Below, in pieces: positions 53,092 through 59,842 of a DNA stretch of 64,000 nt (its first letter is position 1; each line of letters begins with the position of its first letter). Origin of the DNA: Selenomonas sp. ND2010 (GTDB taxonomy: Bacteria > Bacillota > Negativicutes > Selenomonadales > Selenomonadaceae); contig NZ_JNKI01000008.1 of NCBI RefSeq assembly GCF_000702005.1, positions 1 through 64,000 on the forward strand, written 5' to 3'. The notes under the pieces are model-generated. The model ran no database searches. It was not told where the DNA came from and saw nothing but the letters and a program-made list of their open reading frames with translations. The translations under genes were made by a program, and so were the position numbers.

Positions 53092-53132
53092 ACTCCCCCT
53101 GCCAGTAATCCGTCCCCCATCGCGCAGCGCCC
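53092..53132 (-). pseudogene. Duplicated fragment of the amidase gene end
   Basis: About 40 bases that match the last codons of the amidase gene at 54059-54100 (shared ACGGATTACTGGCAGGGG core). The fragment and the intact gene end flank the leader RNA and PBECR4-like gene, so that unit may have been inserted at this point. Confidence 0.6.
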
Positions 53133-53190
53133 ATGCTGATATAGGCGGAGAGAAAAATATCCTCCAAACGTATTGTTTGTTAGAAAAAAC

Positions 53191-53219
53191 TTGACGCATA
53201 TAGATAGCTATGCTATATT
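53191..53219 (+). promoter_or_regulatory. Promoter of leader RNA and PBECR4-like gene
   Basis: TTGACG (53191-53196) and TATATT (53214-53219), 17 bases apart. Confidence 0.75.
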
Positions 53220-53225
53220 CTAAGT

Positions 53226-53410
53226 AAGGAAAGGGCTATCCCTTCCGGTGCTTATGAGCTTAGCCGCTTGGTCAAGGGAGTGGTTAAGGGAAGCTTTCTA
53301 TCGGTTTGTGCATTAAGCCAGAACTTGAATAGGCATGTCATGCATGCTGAAAAGAAAAATGCCAACATGATTTGATTGCCTAGAGCTATCCGGCTCTAGG
53401 CATTTTTCTT
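53226..53410 (+). ncRNA. Terminated leader RNA before PBECR4-like gene
   Basis: About 185 bases between a strong promoter and a terminator (GCCTAGAGC/GCTCTAGGC with TTTTTCTTT, 53378-53410). An upstream stretch AAAGAAAAATGCC can pair with GGCATTTTTCTTT of the terminator tail, giving an alternative fold. Two weakly similar blocks of about 40 bases lie in the first 100 bases. Layout of promoter, RNA, terminator, toxin-like gene resembles type III toxin-antitoxin loci. Confidence 0.5.
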
Positions 53411-53423
53411 TGGAGGATACACG

Positions 53424-54002
53424 TTGGACGCTTTAACCGCAGCCCTTACTATATACGAACGATTACTGAATAAGGATTTCTATATCACAATTGCCAAAAA
53501 CGAGGACAAGCGCATCCTGCACCTTGTATTCAAAAAGGCAAACTTCCCGCATCTTTTAGGAATCACGAAACTTAAAGATCTTGCGAAAATTAACGGCGCA
53601 AAGCCTGCCGCACTGTATAACAAAATAAAGTGCGGCGAAATAACCTGGGAATACCTTACAAAAAGCAATATTTTTGCCGACATAGAAGAACGCATCCACG
53701 ACTTCGCACGGGTTGTGCAAATCATCCAAAATCTGCGCAACCGAAAAATCATCATCCAATTCAATCCCAAACGTGCAGGCACCCTGATTGAGGCGGATTA
53801 TCTGATGTACAGCCAGGAGGGACTGGAATATCTATATCTATTCCTTGTAAAGGAACTTGGCCGTGATGCACAGGATAATCAATACGTTCCTATGTCGTTT
53901 TTTTGCACAACAAATTATCGCTACTTGCAAAATCAGACCGTATATAATGTTTTAGATGTAAAAATCACGCCTTTTCAAAAACGGCCTAAAAACAAGAAAT
54001 AA
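53424..54002 (+). CDS. PBECR4-type nuclease-like protein
   Basis: 192 residues from a TTG at 53424 (GGAGG 7 bases upstream). The start IYERLLNKDFYITI followed by LVFKKANFPHLLGITKLKDL and DYLMYSQEGLEYLYLFLVK matches the PBECR4 branch of phage-borne RNase-like toxins as I know it. A basic tail (FQKRPKNKK) may bind nucleic acid. It follows a terminated leader RNA that could act as its antitoxin or limit its expression. The unit sits between two copies of the amidase gene end. Activity and target unknown. Confidence 0.55.
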   Translation: MDALTAALTIYERLLNKDFYITIAKNEDKRILHLVFKKANFPHLLGITKLKDLAKINGAKPAALYNKIKCGEITWEYLTKSNIFADIEERIHDFARVVQIIQNLRNRKIIIQFNPKRAGTLIEADYLMYSQEGLEYLYLFLVKELGRDAQDNQYVPMSFFCTTNYRYLQNQTVYNVLDVKITPFQKRPKNKK

Positions 54003-54005
54003 CCA

Positions 54006-54053
54006 AGAAAAGCAGCCGGATTGACCGATACGTTCACCCCGGCTGCTTTTCTT
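54006..54053. terminator. Bidirectional terminator
   Basis: AAAAGCAGCCGG pairs with CCGGCTGCTTTT; a T-run follows on the plus strand and A-rich sequence on the other. It ends both the PBECR4-like gene and the amidase gene. Confidence 0.8.
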
Positions 54054-54614
54054 TTAACTACTCCCCTGCCAGTAATCCGTAACCCCTCTAGCCAGCGCCC
54101 TTGTGATTTCATCGCCGTGCAGCGTCAGCACGCTCACATCGTCGCTGTCGATAAAGCCCGTTTCGACGAGGACGGCGGGCATGTTGGTATTCCTTAGCAC
54201 ACAGAAGGTCGGGTGCTCGTAAACGCCGCGGTCACGGTAGCCTTGGTCGATGGGCTGGATGGCGGCTACGAGCTGCTTCTGGATACAGTGAGCCAGCCGT
54301 TCGCCTTTACCGCCAAGATTATAGCAATAGGTTTCCGCCCCGCGACCGCCGCCCGCGTTGACGTGGATGGAGAGGAACACGTCGGCTGCCCAGGCGTTGG
54401 CCGCATCACAGACACAGGGATAGCCCGGACTTTCACCGGCCAGATTATGGCTCTGCAGAAGCCGTACCTCACAGCCTGCCGCCTCCAGATATTTACCGCA
54501 AAGGCTGCCATAGGTTATGGCCAGATCGCACTCCCGCAGATGAATGGCGGGATTCACGCAGCCAGGGTCGGGATTTCCGCCCAGCGCATGGCCGGGATTG
54601 ATAAACACACGCAT
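54054..54614 (-). CDS. N-acetylmuramoyl-L-alanine amidase (Amidase_3)
   Basis: 186 residues, GGGGGAAG before the ATG. Zinc enzyme cutting the amide bond between N-acetylmuramic acid and the stem peptide. Zinc ligands lie in INPGHALGGNPDPG, RECDLA and SIHVNAGGGRGAET; the catalytic Glu is in VLVETGFIDS. No signal peptide and no wall-binding domain, as in phage lysins. In the element it could help release or be carried for a phage-derived function. Confidence 0.88.
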   Translation of the reverse strand: MRVFINPGHALGGNPDPGCVNPAIHLRECDLAITYGSLCGKYLEAAGCEVRLLQSHNLAGESPGYPCVCDAANAWAADVFLSIHVNAGGGRGAETYCYNLGGKGERLAHCIQKQLVAAIQPIDQGYRDRGVYEHPTFCVLRNTNMPAVLVETGFIDSDDVSVLTLHGDEITRALARGVTDYWQGSS

Positions 54615-54625
54615 ATTCTTCCCCC

Positions 54626-55204
54626 TCAGTTCACGATAAAGCCCTCACTTGTCGTTTCCGTATGATAGGTGTCCTCACTCTCAAAATCATGGGAATAGAC
54701 GGTATACGTGCCCTCCTCCACGAGGCTTTCGCTGATATCGAGGCAGTCCCCGAGTGCGTTCATCAGCGCATCCGTCCACTCGTCAAAGTCAAAGAACGTC
54801 CCTGCCACATGGGGCATCGGCGAAGCAAAGAAACAGTCGCCGCCCCGCGGTGCATGTTTTGCCTCTGCCTCCTGTACTGTCTCCACAGAAAGCTCCTCTG
54901 CCTGCCGCAAAGCCCCAGAAGATACCGCAGGCGATAACGATTCTGCCGGCGCAGCGGGCGGCTTATCCGCTGCCGCCTCCGCCGTTTCCGGCAGGGATTG
55001 CCCTTGACCGGTCAACGCATAGACAAAATGGCGGCAGGATTTCGAAAGCGTCACCAGCCCCGCCGCCACCAGCTCCCGCCGCGCGGCAACGATACTGCCA
55101 TGACTGAGCCCCGTACGATCGCGCACCCGCCACTCGTCCAGAGAACCGCCGCCCGTCTTTTGCAGATAAGCCAAAAGCAAGGCCGCCTTCCGCGATAATT
55201 CCAT
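54626..55204 (-). CDS. wHTH DNA-binding protein, possible replication or control protein
   Basis: 192 residues from the ATG at 55204 (GGAGG upstream). N-terminal winged HTH (GGSLDEWRVRDRTGLSHGSIVAARRELVAAGLV, about 20-52, quoted in parts), an Ala/Pro-rich linker (about 75-110), and an acidic C-terminal domain. A palindrome copy encodes ALTGQ at about residue 65. It begins 34 bases after the next gene upstream ends. Role inferred from its place among replication-type genes. Confidence 0.6.
   Translation of the reverse strand: MELSRKAALLLAYLQKTGGGSLDEWRVRDRTGLSHGSIVAARRELVAAGLVTLSKSCRHFVYALTGQGQSLPETAEAAADKPPAAPAESLSPAVSSGALRQAEELSVETVQEAEAKHAPRGGDCFFASPMPHVAGTFFDFDEWTDALMNALGDCLDISESLVEEGTYTVYSHDFESEDTYHTETTSEGFIVN
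55004..55015. repeat. TTGACNNGTCAA palindrome (centre CG) in wHTH gene
   Basis: Exact copy within codons for LTGQ. Confidence 0.8.
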
Positions 55205-55238
55205 ATAACCTCCCCCTTTCCGAAACGTCCGCCATGTT

Positions 55239-55757
55239 TCAATGCGGCACATTATTTTTGTAATTATCGCTATATGTTTCACTATGAAACACTGCCATTA
55301 CCGGCAACGGCCTGCCGCCAGCCTGCCCATCCGCCGGCAGGCTGTGCAGCCGCTCCATCCGGCGGACGTTGCGCAGCAAGCAATTCCGGCCCGCAATCGT
55401 TGACAAGTCAATTTCCCCATCATATAAAGACAGCTCCGCGGCATAATCCCACTCAATGGCCGCATAAATCCCCTGCCATAGAGCCGCCAATCCCGCCTGT
55501 CCATGCACGGCCAGTGCTTGGCAAAGCACCACAATATCACCGCCGGAAAGATCTGGCACCCCGCAGGGCTCGGTAAGCCGTGCCGGTACCAGAATCCTTG
55601 CCGATGTTTCAGATTGCAACTGCCGCTTTAGCTTCTCCTGCAGCCGATACCACTTGCGCGTCAGCTGTCCATAGGGGTCGCTTTGTACAAGCACCGCCCC
55701 GATGATGAGCCGCTGGACATTATCCAGCCGGACACAAACCAGCTTTTCTTTCTCCAT
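55239..55757 (-). CDS. Protein of unknown function, element core
   Basis: 172 residues. Basic N-terminal third (RKWYRLQEKLKRQLQSE) followed by a mostly hydrophobic, probably helical domain (VVLCQALAVHGQAGLAALWQGIYAAIEWDY). No catalytic motif recognised. A palindrome copy lies at the codons IDLST. Abuts the next gene (55758) end to start, so it is in one transcript with the replication-type genes. A replication accessory role is only suggested by position. Confidence 0.55.
   Translation of the reverse strand: MEKEKLVCVRLDNVQRLIIGAVLVQSDPYGQLTRKWYRLQEKLKRQLQSETSARILVPARLTEPCGVPDLSGGDIVVLCQALAVHGQAGLAALWQGIYAAIEWDYAAELSLYDGEIDLSTIAGRNCLLRNVRRMERLHSLPADGQAGGRPLPVMAVFHSETYSDNYKNNVPH
55400..55411. 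repeat. TTGACNNGTCAA palindrome (centre AA) in unknown gene
   Basis: Exact copy within codons for IDLST. Confidence 0.8.
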
Positions 55758-55919
55758 TCAGTTTTCCCCCTTTTCCGCTTCCGTCACGGCGGCCAGACAA
55801 ATACCATGCAGCATGGCCCCCTCATCCGTAAGCTCGATCACCGGCAGCTCCTCCTGCCCGGAAACCTTCGTGAGCACCTCGGGGGCCTGCCGCAACCAGT
55901 CAAGGATCAGGCATTCCAT
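55758..55919 (-). CDS. Small protein of unknown function
   Basis: 53 to 54 residues from the ATG at 55919, with GGGAG 8 bases upstream; the longer frame back to 56126 overlaps another gene and was rejected. The product (MECLILDWLRQAPEVLTKVSGQ ... in parts) is mostly helical and acidic at the end. It abuts the gene at 55239. Could be a small regulator or structural partner in the replication cluster. Confidence 0.5.
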   Translation of the reverse strand: MECLILDWLRQAPEVLTKVSGQEELPVIELTDEGAMLHGICLAAVTEAEKGEN

Positions 55920-56023
55920 CGCATCAGCTCCCCGATATTTCCTACAATCTCCATGTAACCCCATGCACATAGCAGGGCCTTCTTTCCTCTTTACGTCGTT
56001 GTCATCAGCAAAAATCCGAAATC

Positions 56024-56398
56024 TTAATGAACCATTCCCGCCCCCGCCTGCGCTAACTCTTGACGGCCTCCCTTCTGCGCCTTTGGCATCACCAACGTCC
56101 CTGGGCGGATGCAGGACAGCAGACAATAGCCGGCCATATTGCGGCCACCGTACTTTTCATGCAGCAGATAACCGCCTTCGACCAGCTCATGACGCGCCTT
56201 TTTTACCATCGACACACTCATCCGCGTCCCGCCCGCAATCTCTGAGAGCGACAGCCGCAACGGAAACTGCCAAAACACCTCATTGGCCCGCCACATCAGC
56301 CAGCCCCACAAAGCCTGCGCATGCGGCGACAACGGATACAGGGTCTGACGCTTGTAAAAAAAACGTATCTCTGAAATCCAGCCGCCTACGCTGTCCAT
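56024..56398 (-). CDS. Replication-initiator-type wHTH protein
   Basis: 124 residues from the ATG at 56398, which overlaps the excisionase-like stop by one base (TGATG). The longer frame back to 56668 is a shadow. LSPHAQALWGWLMWRANEVFWQFPLRLSLSEIAGGTRMSVSMVKKARHELVEGGYL (in parts) has the pattern of phage replisome-organiser/initiator winged-helix domains: a helical start, then an HTH with SEIAGGTRMSVSMV. A role at an element origin, possibly the DnaA-box cluster at 57.4 kb, is inferred. Confidence 0.6.
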   Translation of the reverse strand: MDSVGGWISEIRFFYKRQTLYPLSPHAQALWGWLMWRANEVFWQFPLRLSLSEIAGGTRMSVSMVKKARHELVEGGYLLHEKYGGRNMAGYCLLSCIRPGTLVMPKAQKGGRQELAQAGAGMVH

Positions 56399-56631
56399 CA
56401 GTGGGGACGGGATGACGGGGCAACACCTGGCAGGCTGCCCGCCATCCCCTTGGCCTGCTCCGCCAGCCACGCATCGGCCGCCCGCCGGTGAATCAAAATC
56501 TTGATGCCATTGCGAATAGCCGGGAACCCCTCCACATGTGACAGCTGGCGGATACAAGTCTCCCCGAGCCCCGACACCGCCGCAAACTCCTTGACCGTAA
56601 GCAAAATTTTCTGTTCCTGCAAAATCCACAC
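56398..56631 (-). CDS. Excisionase-like HTH protein
   Basis: 77 residues if the GTG at 56631 is used; a TTG four codons later is also possible. LLTVKEFAAVSGLGETCIRQLSHVEGFPAIRNGIKILIHRRAADAWL (in parts) is a typical MerR-like excisionase HTH (helix, recognition turn, wing). Excisionases direct the integrase towards excision. It is the first gene of the leftward replication-type operon, divergent from the repressor gene, a standard layout for a decision region. Confidence 0.7.
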   Translation of the reverse strand: MWILQEQKILLTVKEFAAVSGLGETCIRQLSHVEGFPAIRNGIKILIHRRAADAWLAEQAKGMAGSLPGVAPSSRPH

Positions 56632-56669
56632 AACCTTCCCTGAACAAAAACCAATAACACCTGTACATT

Positions 56670-56681
56670 TTGACTGGTCAA
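56670..56681. repeat. TTGACNNGTCAA palindrome (centre TG) in switch region
   Basis: Exact copy in the divergent region between excisionase-like and repressor genes. Confidence 0.8.
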
Positions 56682-56736
56682 ATGTATTTAATCCTCCTCT
56701 CTTTCTTTTCTAATAAACCTGTAGATATTACACATT

Positions 56737-56748
56737 TTGACAAGTCAA
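56737..56748. repeat. TTGACNNGTCAA palindrome (centre AA) in switch region
   Basis: Exact copy, 67 bases from the first one in the same divergent region. Confidence 0.8.
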
Positions 56749-56879
56749 CTCGCAAAATCTACTTGTATTATATATCGCTTCCTTCGGATTGTCTAGTATT
56801 TTATACAGTTTTCTTCGTAAACTCTCGCATATATTGCGAAAATGTGATAAAATAAGACATAGAAAGGAGGGTTTACAAC

Positions 56880-57224
56880 GTGACAGTTCATAACAAAAAT
56901 TTGACCGGTCAGGAACCATTCAACATCAGGCTGCACCGCCTGCGCGAAGAACACCGGCTTACCCAAAGCGAAGTCGCCAGTGCCTGCGAAGTCACTGCCA
57001 CCGTCTACGGCAACTGGGAACAAGGCCGCTCGCTGCCAAGCATCGACCGCCTGCCGGTACTTGCCCAGGTATTCCACACCACCACCGACTACCTGCTCGG
57101 GGTCAAAGCCGAAGACGCTGCCGAAGTGCTCCTCTCTCGTATCCGTCAATTGGACGAAAACGAGAAAAACGCCATCGAGCAGGTCATCGCCTCAATGCTT
57201 GGCCACAACAGCCGGAAAAAATAA
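56880..57224 (+). CDS. XRE-family repressor
   Basis: 114 residues from a GTG at 56880 (AAAGGAGGG upstream). HTH_3 domain: LHRLREEHRLTQSEVASACEVTATVYGNWEQGRSLPSIDRLPVLAQVF (in parts, about 18-65) has the usual recognition helix after SEVASACEV. The C-terminal tail is short and helical. Probably the cI-type repressor keeping the element quiet. A palindrome copy lies in its first codons and two more in the divergent promoter region, so those could be operators, but the same palindrome also occurs far outside the element. Confidence 0.85.
   Translation: MTVHNKNLTGQEPFNIRLHRLREEHRLTQSEVASACEVTATVYGNWEQGRSLPSIDRLPVLAQVFHTTTDYLLGVKAEDAAEVLLSRIRQLDENEKNAIEQVIASMLGHNSRKK
56901..56912. repeat. TTGACNNGTCAA-type palindrome in repressor start
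   Basis: TTGACCGGTCAG, one mismatch, codons for LTGQ near the N-terminus of the XRE protein. Confidence 0.75.
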
Positions 57225-57390
57225 ACGTCCACTACTAAATAAAATCTTTATCTCGTCTTCTTCTATATCTTAGGACAGCCGCCAAACTGCGCCCGTCCTA
57301 AGACGGGACAACCCCTGCGGACATAATAAAGCCGCAAACAAACCGCAAACAAATCTGCAACCACGCCCGCAACACGGGCCAGAAAGATAG

Positions 57391-57444
57391 CTATCCACAG
57401 TTTATACACCAGCTATCCACAAAATATCCACAACGTTATCCACA
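57391..57444 (+). other. DnaA-box cluster, possible replication origin
   Basis: Five sites resembling TTATCCACA in 54 bases: CTATCCACA (57391), TTATACACC (57402), CTATCCACA (57413), ATATCCACA (57424) and TTATCCACA (57436, exact); the rest have one or two mismatches. All lie on the same strand between the repressor and integrase genes. Suggests an origin the element may use when excised. Confidence 0.6.
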
Positions 57445-57496
57445 TACAACCTTTCCGGAACTCACGACGGATCATCCGTCAGAAGGAGTGAAGGAA

Positions 57497-58768
57497 ATGA
57501 CAACCACAAAGAAAAACAGCAACCGCAAACGCGCAGATCACGAAGGCACGATTTATTACTGGCAAAGCCGTGGCAAATGGGTTGCCCAGATACGCATGGG
57601 AACCAATCCACGTACCGGCCGTGCCATAAAAAAAGTCAGCTACAAAAACACAAAGGCAGAAGCCCTGCAAGCCCTGGAGGAACTGAAGGCAAAATATGCC
57701 GTTGTTACGCATATTGACGCCGATATCATGACCACCAGGGACTGGCTCCTCAAATGGTATGAAGTGTTTTCCAAGCCCAAAATCCGCGGCAACACACAAC
57801 AGTTATACCGACGTATCATCACCATCGCGAATGAAGAAGTCGGCAACATCAAACTAGACAAACTCACGGACATCGACCTGCAGGAAATTATTTTCCGGCG
57901 GCTCGGCTTGCACTATCGCACCGCGCAGCTATTCCGCACCATCATGAAGGCCGCATTCCGTCGGGCGGTCAAAAGCCACCTGATAAAAGAATCGCCGGCC
58001 GAAGACTTGGAACTGCCGAAAAAACCAGCCAAACGTAAATTTGCCAAACCAACCGCCGAAGCCTGGCGAAAGCTCATCGAATATCCCAGCTCCCGCTACT
58101 ATGGTTGGCGCTGGATACTGCTCACCGAATTTGTAACCGGCGCACGTCTCAGTGAAGTCCTTGGCCTGCATTGGTCCGACCTGACGATTCACAAAGACAC
58201 CAGTGGCAATCCAACCAGTGGCAGCCTGCACATCCAGCATGCGCTGTACCTAGGAACAAATATCGCCCCACGCCAACCGCGCCCCGTACTCTTGGGAAAC
58301 ACAAAAACCAGCGAAGGCAACCGCATCCTGCCACTGCCCCCAGACTACTGCCGCGAAATCATGATCTACCGCAAAAAGCAACTAGAACAACGGCTTATGA
58401 TGCCTGCGTATAATGACCAAGGCTTCATCTTTACCAAAAACGACGGCAATCCTATAAACCCAAGCTCATTCAGCTCCTATTATGCAAACATTCGTCGAAA
58501 ACTCGGAATTGCTACCACGTTCCACATGCTAAGGCACGACATGGCCAGCCGGATGAAAAAAAATCGTACCTTCGACCTCAAAGACATCCAAAACCAACTC
58601 GGCCACTCCAGCATTCAAATAACTATGGATATTTATACCCATCTGGACGACGAACAACAACACGAAATCAGCTGCTGGCTCGAAAACGGCATGGATGAAA
58701 TCTTCGGCAAAGATACTGAGATTCCCCAAAAAGCACCTACAAAAAAAGACCGTTTCAGGGTAGAATAA
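57497..58768 (+). CDS. int: Tyrosine integrase of the element
   Basis: 423 residues from the ATG at 57497 (GGAG 8 bases upstream; a GTG three codons earlier also exists). An N-terminal arm-binding domain (HEGTIYYWQSRGKWVAQIRMG), a core-binding SAM-like domain (about 70-170), then the catalytic domain with Arg217 (TGARLSEVLGL), HMLRHDMAS (His343, Arg346), LGHSSIQITMDIYTHL with His370 and the nucleophile Tyr380. It integrates the element into tRNA-Leu. It reads towards the right attachment site, 70 bases away. Confidence 0.96.
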   Translation: MTTTKKNSNRKRADHEGTIYYWQSRGKWVAQIRMGTNPRTGRAIKKVSYKNTKAEALQALEELKAKYAVVTHIDADIMTTRDWLLKWYEVFSKPKIRGNTQQLYRRIITIANEEVGNIKLDKLTDIDLQEIIFRRLGLHYRTAQLFRTIMKAAFRRAVKSHLIKESPAEDLELPKKPAKRKFAKPTAEAWRKLIEYPSSRYYGWRWILLTEFVTGARLSEVLGLHWSDLTIHKDTSGNPTSGSLHIQHALYLGTNIAPRQPRPVLLGNTKTSEGNRILPLPPDYCREIMIYRKKQLEQRLMMPAYNDQGFIFTKNDGNPINPSSFSSYYANIRRKLGIATTFHMLRHDMASRMKKNRTFDLKDIQNQLGHSSIQITMDIYTHLDDEQQHEISCWLENGMDEIFGKDTEIPQKAPTKKDRFRVE

Positions 58769-58797
58769 TCTGCCCCGCTAAAACGGTCAAAAACAAA

Positions 58798-58819
58798 TTG
58801 GCCATACATTGGCCATACA
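58798..58819. repeat. Right integrase arm-site candidate
   Basis: Tandem TTGGCCATACA pair, identical to the one at 44967, 20 bases before the right attachment repeat. Confidence 0.6.
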
Positions 58820-58838
58820 AGCATCCCAAAAACGCACG

Positions 58839-58937
58839 AAAAAAGACCCCGCGAAAACATCGCGAGGCCTTGATAGCACTAATGGTGCCGGAAGCCGGAC
58901 TTGAACCGGCACGTTGTTGCCAACGGCAGATTTTGAG
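58839..58937. repeat. Right attachment repeat (attR side)
   Basis: 99 bases with one mismatch to 44755-44853. It forms the 3' part and terminator of the intact tRNA-Leu; beyond 58937 the sequences diverge (TCTG here, ACTA on the left), so recombination happened within the shared anticodon-loop region. Confidence 0.9.
58847..58867 (-). terminator. Terminator of tRNA-Leu
   Basis: CCTCGCG pairs with CGCGGGG across ATGTTTT on the minus strand, followed by TCTTTTTTC. Confidence 0.75.
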
Positions 58938-58969
58938 TCTGCTGCGTCTGCCAATTCCGCCATTCCGGC
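58883..58969 (-). tRNA. tRNA-Leu (anticodon CAA)
   Basis: 87 bases with encoded CCA. Acceptor GCCGGAA pairs with TTCCGGC. The anticodon stem GCAGA/TCTGC carries loop CTCAAAA, so the anticodon is CAA, reading UUG. A long variable arm (CGTTGGCAACAACG) and the TTCAAGT T loop are normal for tRNA-Leu. Its 3' part is the integration target. Confidence 0.97.
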
Positions 58970-59057
58970 AAAATGACACTTACGTGCGTCATCAACGAAT
59001 ATTAGTATAGCACCGAGTATTTTATTTGTCAAACATTATTTTTATTTTTTTATTGTT

Positions 59058-59627
59058 TTATTTTTTATCCGGTTTATCCCAGCCTTTGGCTTGTACTTCT
59101 TCTCTCGTCTTCTGTTTAATTTGCTCGCTGTATTTATCTACTTCCTTGCGAACAGCCTGCAAATCCTCTTCATGATAGCGATACTCTCGGCAACGCTCAT
59201 TATAATCTCTTGCCATATTATTGTATTCCTGCGTCCCCTTCTCATTTCGTTTATTCACGCAGGCTTTTACTTCGTCAATTTTGATATCCATAAACGCCAT
59301 CCAACGAAGTTCTTCCCGGCTCCAAGCGCCGCGCTTCCCCTTAGGTGGCTTGGACATTTTCAGCGGCAGACCCATAGACTCTTGTCTTTCAGCATCTGTC
59401 ATTTCCTGCGCAGCCGAGGCATCGATATATTCATAATACATGGGCTTGATTACATAAACCATCAGCGCAGCCAACATCAAGTAAACGATGCCTTTGCCCA
59501 AGCCACGCAATATTCCTGAACCTCCGCTCGACTTTGCGGAAACTTCCGCCGTTTCCTCTTCCTCAGCCTTAACTTTTAAGGCCAGCCGTGCCGCTTCCTG
59601 CTGAAGCTGCTCATTCTTATCATCCAT
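59058..59627 (-). CDS. Membrane protein with coiled coils, function unknown
   Basis: 189 residues from the ATG at 59627 (GAGGG upstream). A charged N-terminal coiled coil (about 5-35), a Gly-rich hinge, one membrane segment (about 44-62), and a C-terminal charged, helical domain rich in Glu, Lys and Arg (WSREELRWMAFMDIKIDEV). No motif recognised. Single gene next to the tRNA. Confidence 0.6.
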   Translation of the reverse strand: MDDKNEQLQQEAARLALKVKAEEEETAEVSAKSSGGSGILRGLGKGIVYLMLAALMVYVIKPMYYEYIDASAAQEMTDAERQESMGLPLKMSKPPKGKRGAWSREELRWMAFMDIKIDEVKACVNKRNEKGTQEYNNMARDYNERCREYRYHEEDLQAVRKEVDKYSEQIKQKTREEVQAKGWDKPDKK

Positions 59628-59770
59628 AAACATCCCTCTTTCCGCCCTTATGGCATACCGGCAGTTGAATTTTCAACCGCAAAAATCCTTTTATAGGATA
59701 GACCGGATTTATTAAATGTTTATGCACTTTTGCTAAAAATCTGATAAAAATAGCCTTTTGCCGCCAAAAA

Positions 59771-59812
59771 TGCCCTCATAAATCCGATTCCATCCTCCGA
59801 TTTATGAGGGCA
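59771..59812 (-). terminator. Terminator of gene at 59843
   Basis: TGCCCTCATAAATC pairs exactly with GATTTATGAGGGCA, followed on the minus strand by TTTTTGG. Confidence 0.85.
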
Positions 59813-59842
59813 CTACTATAAGTTTCAGTTATCATCCACCAC

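Larger units (their letters stand above)
44854..58937. mobile_element. Integrative element in tRNA-Leu(CAA)
   Basis: About 14.1 kb between 99-bp direct repeats. The right end rebuilds a complete tRNA-Leu and the left end keeps only its 3' part, the standard result of integration into a tRNA gene. A tyrosine integrase lies next to the right end. Also present: XRE repressor, excisionase-like and replication-type proteins, amidase, restriction-modification genes, two PBECR-type nucleases and a large non-coding region. No conjugation, capsid, portal or terminase genes are seen, so it is probably a mobilisable or satellite-like element. The crossover is probably in the anticodon-loop region shared by both repeats. 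Confidence 0.9.

Noticed and set aside
56399-56668. Upstream extension of the replication-initiator-type protein
   Set aside because: It overlaps the excisionase-like gene in another frame. The TGATG junction at 56398 gives a proper coupled start.
56670-56912. Reading the palindromes simply as XRE repressor operators
   Set aside because: Position fits, but the same palindrome occurs in chromosomal metabolic genes far from the element, so a repressor operator cannot explain most copies.
44967-58819. CRISPR arrays
   Set aside because: I looked for regularly spaced direct repeats in the accessory region and elsewhere. The repeats seen are tandem pairs or dispersed palindromes, not spacer-separated arrays, and no cas genes are present.
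44854-58937. Complete prophage
   Set aside because: Repressor, excisionase, integrase and amidase are phage-like, but there are no capsid, portal, terminase or tail genes.
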